From a virus: DNA of 25,961 bases. Every line of letters starts with the position of its first letter. The stretch's first letter is position 1. The notes beneath the pieces are model-generated. The model did no database searches. It worked only from the letters and a program-made list of their open reading frames with translations, and was not told the DNA's origin. Positions 1 to 12,000 of this stretch are shown piece by piece. The stretch covers positions 2,468 to 28,428 of IMG/VR virus record IMGVR_UViG_3300030202_002927; one strand, written 5' to 3'. The translations under genes were made by a program, and so were the position numbers.

Positions 1-1685
1 CAACAGCAGCGGGGTATACCGGGAGAATACAAGAAGCTTATTTAGACATATTATCATTAACAGACCAATTCCGTAAAGATATCATAAGTGATATGGGTAT
101 GGACCAGGGAATGATGACCGATATCATTATGGGTATAACTGACGCTTCTGACGAATTTACCGGTTGGGCTTTAACAACTAACGATGCGATGAAAACCTTA
201 AAGTCAACAGCAACGGCTACTGGTAGAGCATTTATATTACCTGAAGAAGCTTTAGTACAAGCTACAAAACTGGAGAAATTATATAATATGGATATGGGTG
301 CTGTGTTGGCTGAGTTTGATAAAATTGGTATAGGGTCAAAAGAGGCTACCGATATGACTAATAGAGCAGTTGCAACAGCTGGGAGATATGGGGCAACAGT
401 ATCCAAGATGTTACCTACAGTACAAGCAAATATCTCTAAGATTAACACTTATGGTTTTAAAAATGGTGTTGATGGTTTAACGGATATGGTAGCTAAAGCA
501 CAGGTGTTAGGTTTTGAAATGAGTAATGTGTTACAGACAGCGGATAAAGCATTCACACCAGAAGGTGCAATTGAAATGGCATCTAAATTACAAATGATTG
601 GTGGTGCGGCTAGTGAATTATTAGACCCATTCCAGTTAATGTATATGGCTCAAAATGATGTTGAGGGGTTAATGGACTCACTTACAAAAACAGCAGAGGC
701 TGCGGTAACATTTAATAAGGAGACTGGTGAATTTGGAATATCTCCAGCGGAAAGGTTAAGGTTAAAAGCAGTAGCAGACGCTACAGGTACAGATTATACT
801 AATCTTGCGGATACAGCTGTAAAAGCTGCAAAAAGAACCCAAGCTATAGGTAAATTAGGTGGTATACCCCAGTTAAGTACCGCAGATAAAGAATTAATCG
901 CATCTATGTCCGACATAGACGCTAGTGGTGAGTTTTTAGTAAGATTAGGTACAGAAGATATTCAGTTTGATGATTTGGCGAACACATTATCTGAACATCC
1001 AGAAATGATTGATAAATTAAGAGCACAGTCAGAAAAGAATGAGATGAATTTGGAAGAGGTTAATAAAGCACAATTAACCGTCGCTGAAGCTATGGCAGCT
1101 AATGTAGCACAAATTCAAGTATTTTTAACTGAAATGGCAGCGTCAGGTAGAATGGGAACCACAGCACAAGCAATGGCAGAAGCTATCGCGTCTTCTAATT
1201 TAGGTAGTGAGATGTTTGAAGGAGGTCTACCAGGGTATAATATGGACCTTCAAACTGTTTTAGACGGTCTAGCAGATGCAACATCAACCTCATTTGATTT
1301 AATTGTTGGTTCCACACCTATTGGTGACGCGTGGAACTCTTCAAAAGAAAGATATGGTAGGGATAAAGTTGGTCCAGACGCACCTATTTCGGCACCTGGC
1401 TCTGGAGGACCATTAAACGCCCTACCAACAGAAATTGTTAATTACTTAGAGTCAACACCAGAAGGTAGAGATTTACTAAATCAAAGTAGTGTATCAGCGG
1501 CAGGGGGGTTTACACCTGGTGGGCCTAAAATGGTAGAAATATACCATAAATTTTCTGAATTAGTAATAAGTTATGATGGTAATACGTTAAAATTAACACC
1601 AGCACAGGTTAAAGCCGTACTACCACCTCTATTTAGGGATATCTCAGCAGGTATAGAGAACTTACAACCAACGACACCAGTATAA
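1..1685 (+). CDS. Tail tape measure-like protein, C-terminal part (5' end outside window)
   Basis: The reading frame is open from the first bases of the window (codon phase starts at base 3), so the ATG at 93 is internal and the protein begins upstream. About 560 residues are visible. They are rich in Ala, Met, Leu and Glu, with helical repeats in which small residues alternate with charged ones and several 'GxxxxEAxxMxxxA' type stretches, as in phage tape measure proteins. The last ~100 residues change to Gly/Pro-rich sequence. Tape measure proteins fix tail length and normally lie just before the baseplate hub and tube-initiator genes, which is the order here. No catalytic motif is seen. 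It could be another large virion protein; the identification rests on composition and position. Confidence 0.55.
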   Translation, partial: TAAGYTGRIQEAYLDILSLTDQFRKDIISDMGMDQGMMTDIIMGITDASDEFTGWALTTNDAMKTLKSTATATGRAFILPEEALVQATKLEKLYNMDMGAVLAEFDKIGIGSKEATDMTNRAVATAGRYGATVSKMLPTVQANISKINTYGFKNGVDGLTDMVAKAQVLGFEMSNVLQTADKAFTPEGAIEMASKLQMIGGAASELLDPFQLMYMAQNDVEGLMDSLTKTAEAAVTFNKETGEFGISPAERLRLKAVADATGTDYTNLADTAVKAAKRTQAIGKLGGIPQLSTADKELIASMSDIDASGEFLVRLGTEDIQFDDLANTLSEHPEMIDKLRAQSEKNEMNLEEVNKAQLTVAEAMAANVAQIQVFLTEMAASGRMGTTAQAMAEAIASSNLGSEMFEGGLPGYNMDLQTVLDGLADATSTSFDLIVGSTPIGDAWNSSKERYGRDKVGPDAPISAPGSGGPLNALPTEIVNYLESTPEGRDLLNQSSVSAAGGFTPGGPKMVEIYHKFSELVISYDGNTLKLTPAQVKAVLPPLFRDISAGIENLQPTTPV

Positions 1686-1706
1686 TAGGTAAGTTATAAA
1701 AAATAA

Positions 1707-1727
1707 TACTATCATCTATTTATAGTA
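1707..1727 (+). other. Weak hairpin in the gap before the 980-residue gene
   Basis: TACTAT (1707-1712) pairs with ATAGTA (1722-1727) around a 9-base loop. The stem is short and mostly A/T, and no T-run follows directly, so it is not a convincing terminator. It encloses most of the TATTTAT motif at 1717-1723. It may be only a by-product of AT-rich sequence. Confidence 0.25.
1717..1723 (+). promoter_or_regulatory. TATTTAT motif, candidate phage promoter element
   Basis: TATTTAT lies 19 bases before the ATG at 1743, in the 57-base gap after the tape measure-like gene. The same heptamer occurs in four other gaps of this window at similar positions. No -35-like box is seen at the usual distance. 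The reading as a -10-like element is inferred from its recurrence. Confidence 0.4.
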
Positions 1728-1742
1728 AAAGGTTTTTAATAT

Positions 1743-4685
1743 ATGTCTATAGGTAAAAATTCACAAATAAATTATCCTTACACTCAAGGAGATTTTAATA
1801 TCTCTGTAAGTGGAACAAAGATAATTAGAGACACTCTATTAAATAAGAATTTAGATGGTTCTTATTTAAATAATGGAGGTCCTCCAGGTAGTGCTGTTAT
1901 AAGTCATACACAAGTAGTCTCAGTGGTAGACTCACCAAAGCCAGAAAAAATTACAGATAATAACGGAACACTATTAAAAGAAACTCAATTCCTAGTTAAT
2001 AAATACGGACCATCAGAAGGTTATGGGGCACCACTTTCAGTTAATGTGACAAACTTAGTTGAATCTGCACAACTACAATATGTTAGCCCAAACACACTAC
2101 AACCTAATGGATTTATAATTTCTAATTATACAGCTATTGAAGTTATGAACTCAATTAATAGCGTTAACGGTCAAATAATCACTAATAATTCAGAAATTTT
2201 AGACGATTCATTGTTGATACAATCTTCTTTACCTTATTTAAAAGATAATTTAGGAGCTAATTTAGCACAATTTGATTTTGATTTAACAGATAAAGGAAGT
2301 GCCACTTCAAATATAACAACTAAACCAGGTGAATTAATTCCACCAAAAACAGATTACTTATCTAGATTATCTGGTGTTTATTCTTTAGAATCTGCTATCC
2401 CAGGTTATTACTTTATACAACCAAGACCTTTAGATGTAAATTCTTTAGTTGGACAAGGAGGTAAAAATATATCACAAGCAAGTCTTAATGGTAAGAATAC
2501 AGAGAATGTATTACCTAACACACCATCTACATTATCATCACCGTCTGATAAATTTGTAGAGTACATGGGTGTGAACCAACAATCTTTATTATTTGACACG
2601 CTTAATTATAATGTTTATCGACCAGATTATACTAGAGCAAAAACTGACACTGATACACCAGCTCCATTATCCAATTACTACGTTGGTAGTAAAAATACAG
2701 AACCAGGGGTTATACAATCACCTATGGACGCTACACCAAAGGATAAATTTGATAGACAAGTTAGAGCTTTAGTATATGGACCGTCAGAAGTATATAAAGA
2801 ATATGACAATGTAGAAGGTAGAGCTTTATGGAGGTATTATAATTTTGGAGTTAATGGTAAAGCAACTATAGATGGGGGTACGCTTGAAGGTGGTTTTACT
2901 TGGTTTGGTAAAAAATCCGTATCTTCTGGAAATCAATCCATGGAGTTTATTTTAACTAGGTCCGACTTAAAACCAAAGAAAAAAGGTGGACTATTAGATT
3001 ACACCCAAAAGATAATAGATTCCGCTCCAGCATATGGTGGTGCAAAATGGAAACACGCTGGTAACGCGATAGACCAAGTATCTAAAATATTTAATGACGG
3101 GTATAAAAATATTTCTAAAGGTTCTAATGTTGTTAATTTTACACCAGGAGAAGTGGTGTGGAATTGTGTGGAGTATTGTAGAGCGTGGACCAAGGACAAT
3201 ACCTATTCCAAATATAAAAACTTAGTTAAAACACAAGGAAATCAATGGAAAAACTCAAATTCTGTATTGGACTCACCATTTAATCTTAATATAGCACCAA
3301 CCAACCCAAATATGGGTAAATCCACTACAATACCAGACGGACTTAAAGTTAAAAAATATATGTTTTCTATTGAGAATTTGGCTTGGAGAGGAACTGGAAA
3401 ACAAAGTAATTTACCAGTATCAGAAAAAGGTCCAAATGGTGGTAGAATAATGTGGTTTCCACCTTATGATATACAAGTGGGAGATACGAACTCAACAAAT
3501 TGGTCACGTACTGACTTTTTAGGTAGACCAGAACCGATATATACATACAACAATACCGAAAGAATTGGTACACTATCTTTTAAAATCGTTGTTGACCACC
3601 CATCAATTTTAAACGCTATAACAAATGAACAACTTAAAAATTTACCAGATGCAGAAGCTGATGCAGCCTTAGAAGCATTTTTTGCTGGGTGTAAAAAATA
3701 TGACATATATACCTTAGCTGAAAATTATCCAAATTTTAGTTTGGATGAATTAATGAACATACAAGTATCTTTATTTGGTGGTTCTAAAGAAGTGACTCAG
3801 GAATACAATTCTAACCCAGACCAAGTTATGTCAGAAAATGCCGGTAGTGAATCAGACATTATAGACCCACTAGGTATGACACCAGACCAAGCTAATGATA
3901 TAGAAAACCAACAAGACAAGGATGGTGAAAACGGACAAATAAATGTAGAAAACAATACTCAGGGTGTTATAGGCGGTGGATTTAGAATCGGGTTTACAGA
4001 TAAAAGAGCTACTATTACAAAAATTGTTAGAAAAATGTTGGGTGAGGAAAATTATTTTAATTTTATAAAAGAAGAGTATCCGTTTTTATATAAATCTCTA
4101 AGGGATAATTTAAAATTTTTCCATCCAGCTTTTCACGCGATAACACCTGAAGGTCTTAATTCCAGGTTAACATTCTTATTACAAATTCTAAGACCAGGAG
4201 AAACTATACCTACCACTACAGAACAAGGAACTACTATGGTTGACGCTGATAATACAGCTTTCGGCCCACCACCAATCTGTGTTTTACGTATAGGTGACTT
4301 CTACCACTCTAAAGTTGTATTTGATTCTGTCAGTTATTCTTATGATGAAAATATATTGGATTTAAATCCAGAAGGTATTGGTGTACAACCTATGATTGTT
4401 AGTGTACAGACTAACTTTAAATTTATTGGTGGACAAGGTCTTGAAGGCCCGGTAAGTCAACTACAAAACGCATTATCATTTAGTTACTTTGGTAATACTG
4501 AACTATATGATGAAAGAGCACAAAAACAAACAATACCAGATATTGTAACAGGGAATTACGATAACATATTTTCTAATATGTTTAAGAAACCAACAGGGCC
4601 TACTAATTTACCAGATGGTGACACATCTGGGGGTGAACAAATTGACCCATTATCATTAACACCAAAAGAAGAAACAACAGAATAA
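1743..4685 (+). CDS. Large tail-tube/baseplate junction protein (putative)
   Basis: This 980-residue protein is soluble, with no signal peptide or membrane segment. Two regions look like the tube-type folds of contractile-tail proteins. Residues ~537-640 contain 'WFPPYDIQ' and then 'ERIGTLSFKIVVDHPS', which recalls the N-terminal domain of contractile injection system tube proteins. Residues ~845-910 contain 'LRIGDFYHSKVVFDSVSYSYDE' followed by 'GIGVQPMIVSV' and 'FKFIGG', a pattern typical of tube-cap or hub proteins such as the gp48/gp54 group. The N-terminal half is Asn/Ser-rich and unrecognised. It lies between the tape measure-like gene and the gp53/hub genes, which fits a tube initiator or hub accessory. 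The ATG at 1743 follows a 57-base gap; the next gene begins two bases after its stop. The exact T4 equivalent is uncertain. Confidence 0.55.
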   Translation: MSIGKNSQINYPYTQGDFNISVSGTKIIRDTLLNKNLDGSYLNNGGPPGSAVISHTQVVSVVDSPKPEKITDNNGTLLKETQFLVNKYGPSEGYGAPLSVNVTNLVESAQLQYVSPNTLQPNGFIISNYTAIEVMNSINSVNGQIITNNSEILDDSLLIQSSLPYLKDNLGANLAQFDFDLTDKGSATSNITTKPGELIPPKTDYLSRLSGVYSLESAIPGYYFIQPRPLDVNSLVGQGGKNISQASLNGKNTENVLPNTPSTLSSPSDKFVEYMGVNQQSLLFDTLNYNVYRPDYTRAKTDTDTPAPLSNYYVGSKNTEPGVIQSPMDATPKDKFDRQVRALVYGPSEVYKEYDNVEGRALWRYYNFGVNGKATIDGGTLEGGFTWFGKKSVSSGNQSMEFILTRSDLKPKKKGGLLDYTQKIIDSAPAYGGAKWKHAGNAIDQVSKIFNDGYKNISKGSNVVNFTPGEVVWNCVEYCRAWTKDNTYSKYKNLVKTQGNQWKNSNSVLDSPFNLNIAPTNPNMGKSTTIPDGLKVKKYMFSIENLAWRGTGKQSNLPVSEKGPNGGRIMWFPPYDIQVGDTNSTNWSRTDFLGRPEPIYTYNNTERIGTLSFKIVVDHPSILNAITNEQLKNLPDAEADAALEAFFAGCKKYDIYTLAENYPNFSLDELMNIQVSLFGGSKEVTQEYNSNPDQVMSENAGSESDIIDPLGMTPDQANDIENQQDKDGENGQINVENNTQGVIGGGFRIGFTDKRATITKIVRKMLGEENYFNFIKEEYPFLYKSLRDNLKFFHPAFHAITPEGLNSRLTFLLQILRPGETIPTTTEQGTTMVDADNTAFGPPPICVLRIGDFYHSKVVFDSVSYSYDENILDLNPEGIGVQPMIVSVQTNFKFIGGQGLEGPVSQLQNALSFSYFGNTELYDERAQKQTIPDIVTGNYDNIFSNMFKKPTGPTNLPDGDTSGGEQIDPLSLTPKEETTE

Positions 4686-4687
4686 TT

Positions 4688-5776
4688 ATGGCATTAACTG
4701 GTGAATCAAAATATAAAATTCTTTATAATTCGTTTTTAACGAACACAAAGAACTATAGTGACTTTATTAATGTAAGTTGTGTGGATACATACAACCAATT
4801 CGGTCATGGTGTTTTAGAAGAAACCTTTAAACATGTTTCTTATGAGTGGGGGAATATTATGAATACCGGAATGAATATAGTTGGTGTACCAGACGAAGGT
4901 ATAAAAAGACTTGATGATAAATACTTAATTCTTAAAAATTCTATAACCGCAGAAACCACAAACCTACAAAAACAACCACCAAAAGCTTCAACATTAGATA
5001 AAGAATATGTTAAGAAAGTTTTGTTAAAATACGCAAAAAAATCATGGGACACTAAGAGAAGATTTGTATTACAAAATCTAATAGAATTAAGAGAAAGACA
5101 GATTTCTTTAACACAAAGTGTAGACAAATTAAATTTAGCCTCAAATCTAGTCGGTGGGTATCTAACAGGTACCTCCACCAACGGAATGGTAAATTTTGAC
5201 ATAACTAGTGGGAGTAGTATTAGTAATCTTAAATCTGATGTAGCTAACGTTGCAAATAAATTAGAAATATTTTGTTCTAATGTTAGAGGAGCTACATCTA
5301 TAAATTACATAAACAAATTATCTTACCCTAACGAATATCTTTTTTTTATTGACAAATTAATGGATGTTGAAATTGTGAGATATGTAGATTCACATAAAGA
5401 TTATTTTAACGCGGATAAACTTGTACAATATAGGGATAATGAATTAATTAATGAATTAACCAAAGAAAGAACTAAATACAAAGGTGGTATTCATAAAGAT
5501 ATAATGGTAGATTATAGAACAAATATATTAAAATTCGCAATAAAGCTATTAAATTACGATGTTTCTAGATATAATAATTACTTTAAGTTCATTATGTTAC
5601 CAGAAAAATTAGAACAAATAAAAAGTATACCAAAAACACAACATAATTACGAAGTTACCTTTACACGGAATAATAGTGAATTATCATTAGTAAGAAGCTT
5701 TTTTACCTCTACGGTTATGGGCACTAATAATAAGAGCTACAATAGTAAAATAATAAAAAATATAACTATAACATAA
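4688..5776 (+). CDS. Unrecognised protein in the baseplate operon (362 residues)
   Basis: I do not recognise this family. The protein is mixed alpha/beta, Lys/Asn-rich, with no signal peptide, membrane segment or catalytic motif that I can see. Residues ~95-150 are strongly charged and helical (many Lys, Arg and Glu, including 'NLIELRERQISLTQSV'), and a second helical region spans about 220-290. It starts two bases after the preceding stop and ends one base before the gp53-like gene, so it is almost certainly co-transcribed and translated with the baseplate genes. A structural or assembly role in the baseplate is the natural inference from context. There is no Shine-Dalgarno sequence before the ATG; the leader reads AGAATAATT. 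Confidence 0.75.
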   Translation: MALTGESKYKILYNSFLTNTKNYSDFINVSCVDTYNQFGHGVLEETFKHVSYEWGNIMNTGMNIVGVPDEGIKRLDDKYLILKNSITAETTNLQKQPPKASTLDKEYVKKVLLKYAKKSWDTKRRFVLQNLIELRERQISLTQSVDKLNLASNLVGGYLTGTSTNGMVNFDITSGSSISNLKSDVANVANKLEIFCSNVRGATSINYINKLSYPNEYLFFIDKLMDVEIVRYVDSHKDYFNADKLVQYRDNELINELTKERTKYKGGIHKDIMVDYRTNILKFAIKLLNYDVSRYNNYFKFIMLPEKLEQIKSIPKTQHNYEVTFTRNNSELSLVRSFFTSTVMGTNNKSYNSKIIKNITIT

Positions 5777-5777
5777 A

Positions 5778-6095
5778 ATGTCATACTATAATAGATATAA
5801 AGATTTTAAAGTTAACGGGAAACCCACAACAGTACCATTAATATTACTACCTAAAAAAAGTAGTGATAGAAAAGTGGTATATAAAGTAGGTCAAAGTAGA
5901 CTAGATAAAATATCACAACAAATGTATGATACACCATATTTTGGTTGGTTAATTTTACAAGCTAATCCAGAGTACGGTGGACAAGAATGGAATATCAAAG
6001 ACGGAAGAATATTAAGGATACCATTTCCACTAACAGTTAGTTTACAAGATTATAAAAGTGAATTAGATAAACATTTCTTATATTATGGCAGATGA
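5778..6095 (+). CDS. Baseplate wedge protein, gp53-like with LysM-type fold
   Basis: The protein has 105 residues. The core at ~35-85 reads as a LysM-like module: 'YKVGQSRLDKISQQMY', then 'FGWLILQANP' and 'IKDGRILRIPFP'. This is the pattern of T4 gp53 and P2 gpX-type baseplate proteins, where the LysM-like fold binds other baseplate subunits rather than cell wall. In T4, gp53 joins neighbouring wedges around the hub. It is shorter than T4 gp53 (about 196 residues). It sits directly before the hub gene, as 53 precedes 5 in T4. Its last 11 bases overlap the start of the hub gene (ATGGCAGATGA), which suggests coupled translation. Confidence 0.75.
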   Translation: MSYYNRYKDFKVNGKPTTVPLILLPKKSSDRKVVYKVGQSRLDKISQQMYDTPYFGWLILQANPEYGGQEWNIKDGRILRIPFPLTVSLQDYKSELDKHFLYYGR

Positions 6096-9000
6096 TATCG
6101 TTAATGGTGGCCAAAACGTACACACAACACATGTAGCGGACAATCTAATCCTAATAGACCCTAATAAAGTGCAAACTAGAATGGGGGTGGAGGATAGGTT
6201 AGTTAGACATGAAGATTTGGTGATGTACGTCAATTTAACGGCTAGAATAATACCTAGGTCTAAAATATTGGTTACTGAAGGTAATTCAGATAGTGATGTT
6301 AAAGTAGATTTGTTTGCTGGTCAGATAAATTTTCTTAAACCAGGTGGTAAAAAATCTTTAGATAGTGATTGGACAGACGCTTTTACCGACCCAGGTATTA
6401 ATAAAGTAGTGAGAAATGAAGAGATAGATGATGAAGGCAGTATGTTTATTTCTAAGACAATTGAAAACAAAACAGACTTTCATGGGTTCGGTATTAAAAA
6501 TATAGATATAAAACAAAACGCTTCTTTTATACCAGAAGTAACTATAAACTTTGTGGATGTAAGGGGGATGACCCTTTTTGAACAAGGAGATACAGCCTCC
6601 CCATATACAGCCTTTTTTCATTTACCTTATCCTGTTTTTGAACTAACAGTAAAGGGATATTACGGTAAAGGAGTAAGGTACCAATTAGCTCTTACTAATT
6701 TTAATGCTAGTTTTGACGCATCTAGTGGTGATTACAATGTTACAGCAAATTTTATAGGTAATCACGTTGCATTATTAAATGATATAAAAATGCAACAAGC
6801 GATGATAGCTCCATATCTTTATCCGTCTTTAGGTTCGGAAAACGCTAGTACAGAAGAGTCAGCAAATGGTTTAGGAAGAAATATCATGAATGAGGTTTAT
6901 GGTATATATAAGAAGTTAGGTCTTATACAAAAAGATTTCCCAAACCTAACAATATACGAACTAACAAATAAAGTTAATAATTTTACCAATAAGCTATCAC
7001 AAAAACTAACACAAGCAGATTTAGAATTTACAGATAATCAGAGAAAATATCAGGACAAGCTAAATGATTTTTATAACGCAATCTTTGGTACTCAAGGATG
7101 GATATCTGAATATTTAAATGAAAATGGTAGATTATTGAACAGTACAAGCAATGGCAATAGTATATCTTTTACAGCTTATAAGTTAAAAAATGTTGCTGAT
7201 GATGGTAGTAATCTTGAAGAAGCAATTATTAATGCTGAGGCTAAATTAAAGATGGTAATAGAAGGATATAAAAAAATACTATCTGAAAACCCAACATTTG
7301 GAAAAAACAAAGGAGAATCTTCAGTCGAATTAATAGATGAGTTTAAAGTGGAGAATCAAAGAGCAACAGCTAACCAAGCAAAAAATTTACAAGATATCGA
7401 CTCTAAAGGGTGGTATGTACTTGATGTTAGTCCTATAAGTTTTGGTGGTGTACACGCAAGTGTGTTAAAACAATTTGAAAAAAAATATAATCAAAAACAG
7501 GTAGAAGTCACAGAGAAACTTAATGATACCTTTATAGATGTTTTAGAGTTTTACCCATCTATTAGAAATTTAACAGCGGTAGTGATGGCTGGTGTTGATA
7601 CTTACTTAAGAGTTATGGATAAGGTCCATACAGACGCATACAAACAAAAATCAAACCCATTAAGAGTTAAGGCTGTTACAGGTCCAGACAAAGCCGCATT
7701 CCAAGATACAAAAGACGGTCTAAAAGAATGTTTTCCTTGGCCTCAATATTATGAAGAAGATATAAACACTAGAGAGTTAGTTCTAAAATACCCAGGAGCG
7801 GCTGGAAGTCTATCCAAAACAAAAGCTATGGATAAAAAGTTGTGGCCTGAAGTTGGATTTGTAGAGGAATATACAAAAGCAATGAATTTTAGGAAAACAG
7901 AAATGGTTTTTCCAGTAACCAACCAAAAGTTATATTTAGGAAGTGCCCCAATATCAGTTAGGGAGTTTCCTTTTACCACTAAAGTATATGACCCACTTAA
8001 AAGTAAAAATGAGATTTTATGGGAGATACTAGATAGAGCTATAGATTTTGTTAATTATGTTGGTGTTGTTGGATTTAAACCAACTACACAAAAACAAAAT
8101 ATGGTTGATGTGGTTATACAAGCAGCGTCAAACGATTGTAAAAATTTACAAAAAGCTATAGAAAACGATTATACATTAAATGAGTTTTTTAATAGTAATA
8201 ATTTAAATTATAATGGATTACTACAAGAATTAAAAAATAATTCCAGAGAACAATTCTTACTTTGGAAATGTGGACATATTAACACACCATACTTAAATCA
8301 AAGAAATCTAGGAAATACACAAAATAGTTTTGGGTTATTTGCTTCTGATGTGGTATTTTCTACATTAGTAGATGATGGCCCTATAGTAAAATATATAGAT
8401 TTATATACTAAAACTAAAAAATCAGGGTTTGGTTTGTGGGATACTTACCCTTACAATGCAAATAATAATGCTTTACCTAACAAGTTAGCAGATGGAGAAA
8501 AGATAACACAACAAAAATTTTATGAAATAAACGAACTTCATATACCGGCTACCTCCAGAGTTTATGCCACAACCAATCATCACCTATATTTTACTAATTG
8601 GAATTGGGATGTTAACAAACAAGATACTTTTGATGTTACTGATAAAACATTGAGTGAATTACCAGTAATAAAAACATTCACAACTAAAGGTAATTGGTCC
8701 AGTTTTTACCAAACTAAACAAAATATTTTACAACAATCATTAACTGATGGGATAAACAACTTATCCGGTTTAAAACAATCAATATCCATGTTAAACACCC
8801 CATGGTTTTCTAATGCTATATACAAAGGAGTGATTAATGAAAATACAAACCCTAACGGTGTTGGGCAATATGCTGAAGCCGCATACTTATATCTTAATTC
8901 ATTACCAATAACAAGTCCACTTGAAAAAGTTATAAAAGACTTTGATGGTAAGAATCAATATGGGGCATATGCAGGACAGTTAATCAAACAATTAGCTGCT

Positions 9001-12000
9001 TATCATGAACTACCATATAGCTTTGTTCTAAAATTAGGTTCTTTATGGTGGGCAAATAGTGCAGCTACATCACCAAACAACTCTGTATTTGGTGGGTTAG
9101 GTACTGGAGATGGTGGTGGAACTGGTGAGGACGGTAATGATAGGTGTAATGAATGGTTTGTAGACACTGGTCAGGCAAATGGACAAGGATGGTATGACTA
9201 TACTAGTGGGGGTAACACACTACCAGGATTAAATACCGAACAACAAACCTTAGGTTTATGGCCTAGATTAATAGACATGACCCACCAAGCTATAACAGGT
9301 AAAAAGATATTACCTAATGTTGGTTCTTGGACACCAGTCCCAGACGTAGCAAGTAATTTTATAGGTGGTTTTACTTTAAGTTTGATAAAAGAAACAGGGT
9401 TACATTTTTCAAAGGAAGGGATAGATTATGATTTTTATACGACTTTTGTTGATTCATCTAATATTGGTTCAGCTGGCCATCCAGATATAGACCCAGTTCA
9501 AAACCCTTATTATATACTTTACCCATCTATTGGTGGTTTAGTGAATTCTGATTTAGAGTACATGGAAGAAAATATTTCTACAGCTGGTTTTGACGGTAGT
9601 GCTAGATTTCTATGGGCAGGTGCGGGATACGGAGCTTTTGACGTTAGTGTTCCCGGTAAACCACTACAATATGGAGCGATATACGGTAGAGTACCCTGGA
9701 CTAACTATTTTAAAAAATTACAATTCAACCAACCAGAACAAGACGCGTGGAACATTAACTTTACTGACGACACAAATAATTTAACACAATATGAAGATTT
9801 TACTGAACTATTAGCTATATTTCCAAAACAAGTTTTAGACAAATTTGCACAAGAGTTTATGAACTTTTCCTCACCTTCAAATCCAGATGGTAAAATAGTA
9901 TTAGGTCAATACAAGAATTTTAAATCTATCTTTAAAGATATTATGGTGGTATTGAAGAAAGATGTAGATGAGATGTTCCCAAACTCTAATTCACACACCA
10001 CTCAACAAATTGGGGAAACACAATATAAAAACTTTATTAAAACAACCTCTATATTTCTAAACCAACAGGTTGTATACAAACATGGTTCTGTGAACGGCTT
10101 CGATATAGTAACAACATTTAATGGTGCAGAAGTAAGTACTATAGAAATATTACTACAATTACACAAATCCAATCAAGGTATAACTGCAAATTCTGACCCA
10201 TTAGCTTTAAAAGATTGTATGACATTTCCATCTTATGACGCTTCTTTATATCCAGGTGGAGCAACCACCCCATCATTTGTGACCTTAATATCTGATTGGA
10301 TAATCCCAACACTAGAAGTGGGTGTTAATACACAATTTACACAATCAGCAACTATTTGTTTCGATTTCTTTGTTAACTTTAACATATCACCTACACTGGT
10401 AAAAGAATTTGCACCAATTTTAAAATTCTATCTAACTTTGAGTAAACAAAGTTCTTCACCGAATACCGGGGTAAGTAAACAAAACTTTGTAAGTGTTATT
10501 GATGCTTTATTTAAAAATTTAAATGGTTCAGTAGAACAATATGTTGATACATTCCTAAAAGAAGCGGCAAAGATAGACCCACTAGCTAAACTTAGAGATA
10601 AACAGACTGTTAATGGTGACGATAGACCAGAAGTTATCGCTGATAACCTTAAATTAGAACTATACCAAAGTTTTAAAACATTTAATGATAAATGGATATC
10701 AGGAATAAAAGTACAAGGAGAGAGTACTCGTTATCCATCACCTACCAGTAATAGGGTAATAACGTCATTTAATACACAGTTCGAAAGATTTTTATTTTTA
10801 GATAGAAGAAATGTTGATATTGGGGATGAAGCTGTAGTAGATATTTATCTATTCGCCGGCCTAGATAGTCCATTCTCAACAGAAGCGGATACTTCGGTTA
10901 AACAAAATATAACGAGTTTTATAAGTCAAATGTGTAGTATAAATTACTTTAATTTTATACCATTACCAGCATATGTTAATTTTTATAATGTTGAGAACAA
11001 TAATACAGCAGCACAAGGAAATGCTTTATTTGGGACATTTAAAGAAGTAGATATAACTTTATCCTCACCAAAGTACCTATGTCAGTATATTGGGCCACCA
11101 TCAACAAATCTTAATATAAAGACACCAACATACGGATATAATAACGATTCTTTTATCACTAATAGAACATCACCAAATCCGTTATTATCTCCAGTAACTA
11201 AAGACACTAATTTACAACTAAATAATAAAGTAGTAGCGTTTGCGGTAGATTTCGGAATACCAAATCAAAATGTATTTGAAAGTATTAGTTTAGACCAAAC
11301 AGAATTTCCAAACACTAGTGAGTCTTTCAAAATTATTGAAGATATGGGTAAAATGGCAAGTGGTTCAAAGGTTTCTACGAATTCTCTTAATCTTTTTAAT
11401 CTTTATAAATCACGGTCTTATAAATGTAGTGTAAGTTGTATGGGTAATGCTTTAATACAACCAACAACATATTTTGAGTTAAGGTACGTTCCTATGTTTA
11501 GTGGACCTTATCTTATTATAGATGTAAGTCATACTATATCCCCAAATAATATGGAAACTAATTTTACTGGGGTTAGAGTAGGAATACCAAGCCTACCTAA
11601 GGTTACAGATTTACTAGCAAAACTTAAGGATACACTATTAAAAACATTACCAACAGAAACTAAACAAACAGAAACCAACCAACTAGGGTTAGATGAAGAA
11701 AATCTAACTAGAACACAAATTGATAGAGGTTCCTATAATGATGAAATAGATAAAAAAGAAATTGAGAAGTTAGGTATTGATGTTATGGACCCAGTTAATT
11801 TAAGTAAAGTTGTAAAACCAACATCAGAACAACTCTATAATGCTGGAAGAAGTGATGGTTATGTGCATAAAGGGATAGACTATTCCCCAAGTCCTGAATT
11901 TGAGGACACTAAAATTGACGTAGTATCACCAACTGGTGGTGTGATAAAACATATAGCAAGTGGTTGTGTCGCTGGAATAAAAGAATGTGGTGAAGGTCCT

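Noticed and set aside
38-448. 136-codon open frame on the - strand
   Set aside because: It is the shadow of the Ala/Thr-rich tape measure-like frame, which is open across the whole region on the + strand.
9590-9784. 64-codon frame on the + strand inside the hub gene
   Set aside because: It is a short alternative frame within continuous hub sequence, with no leader or domain.
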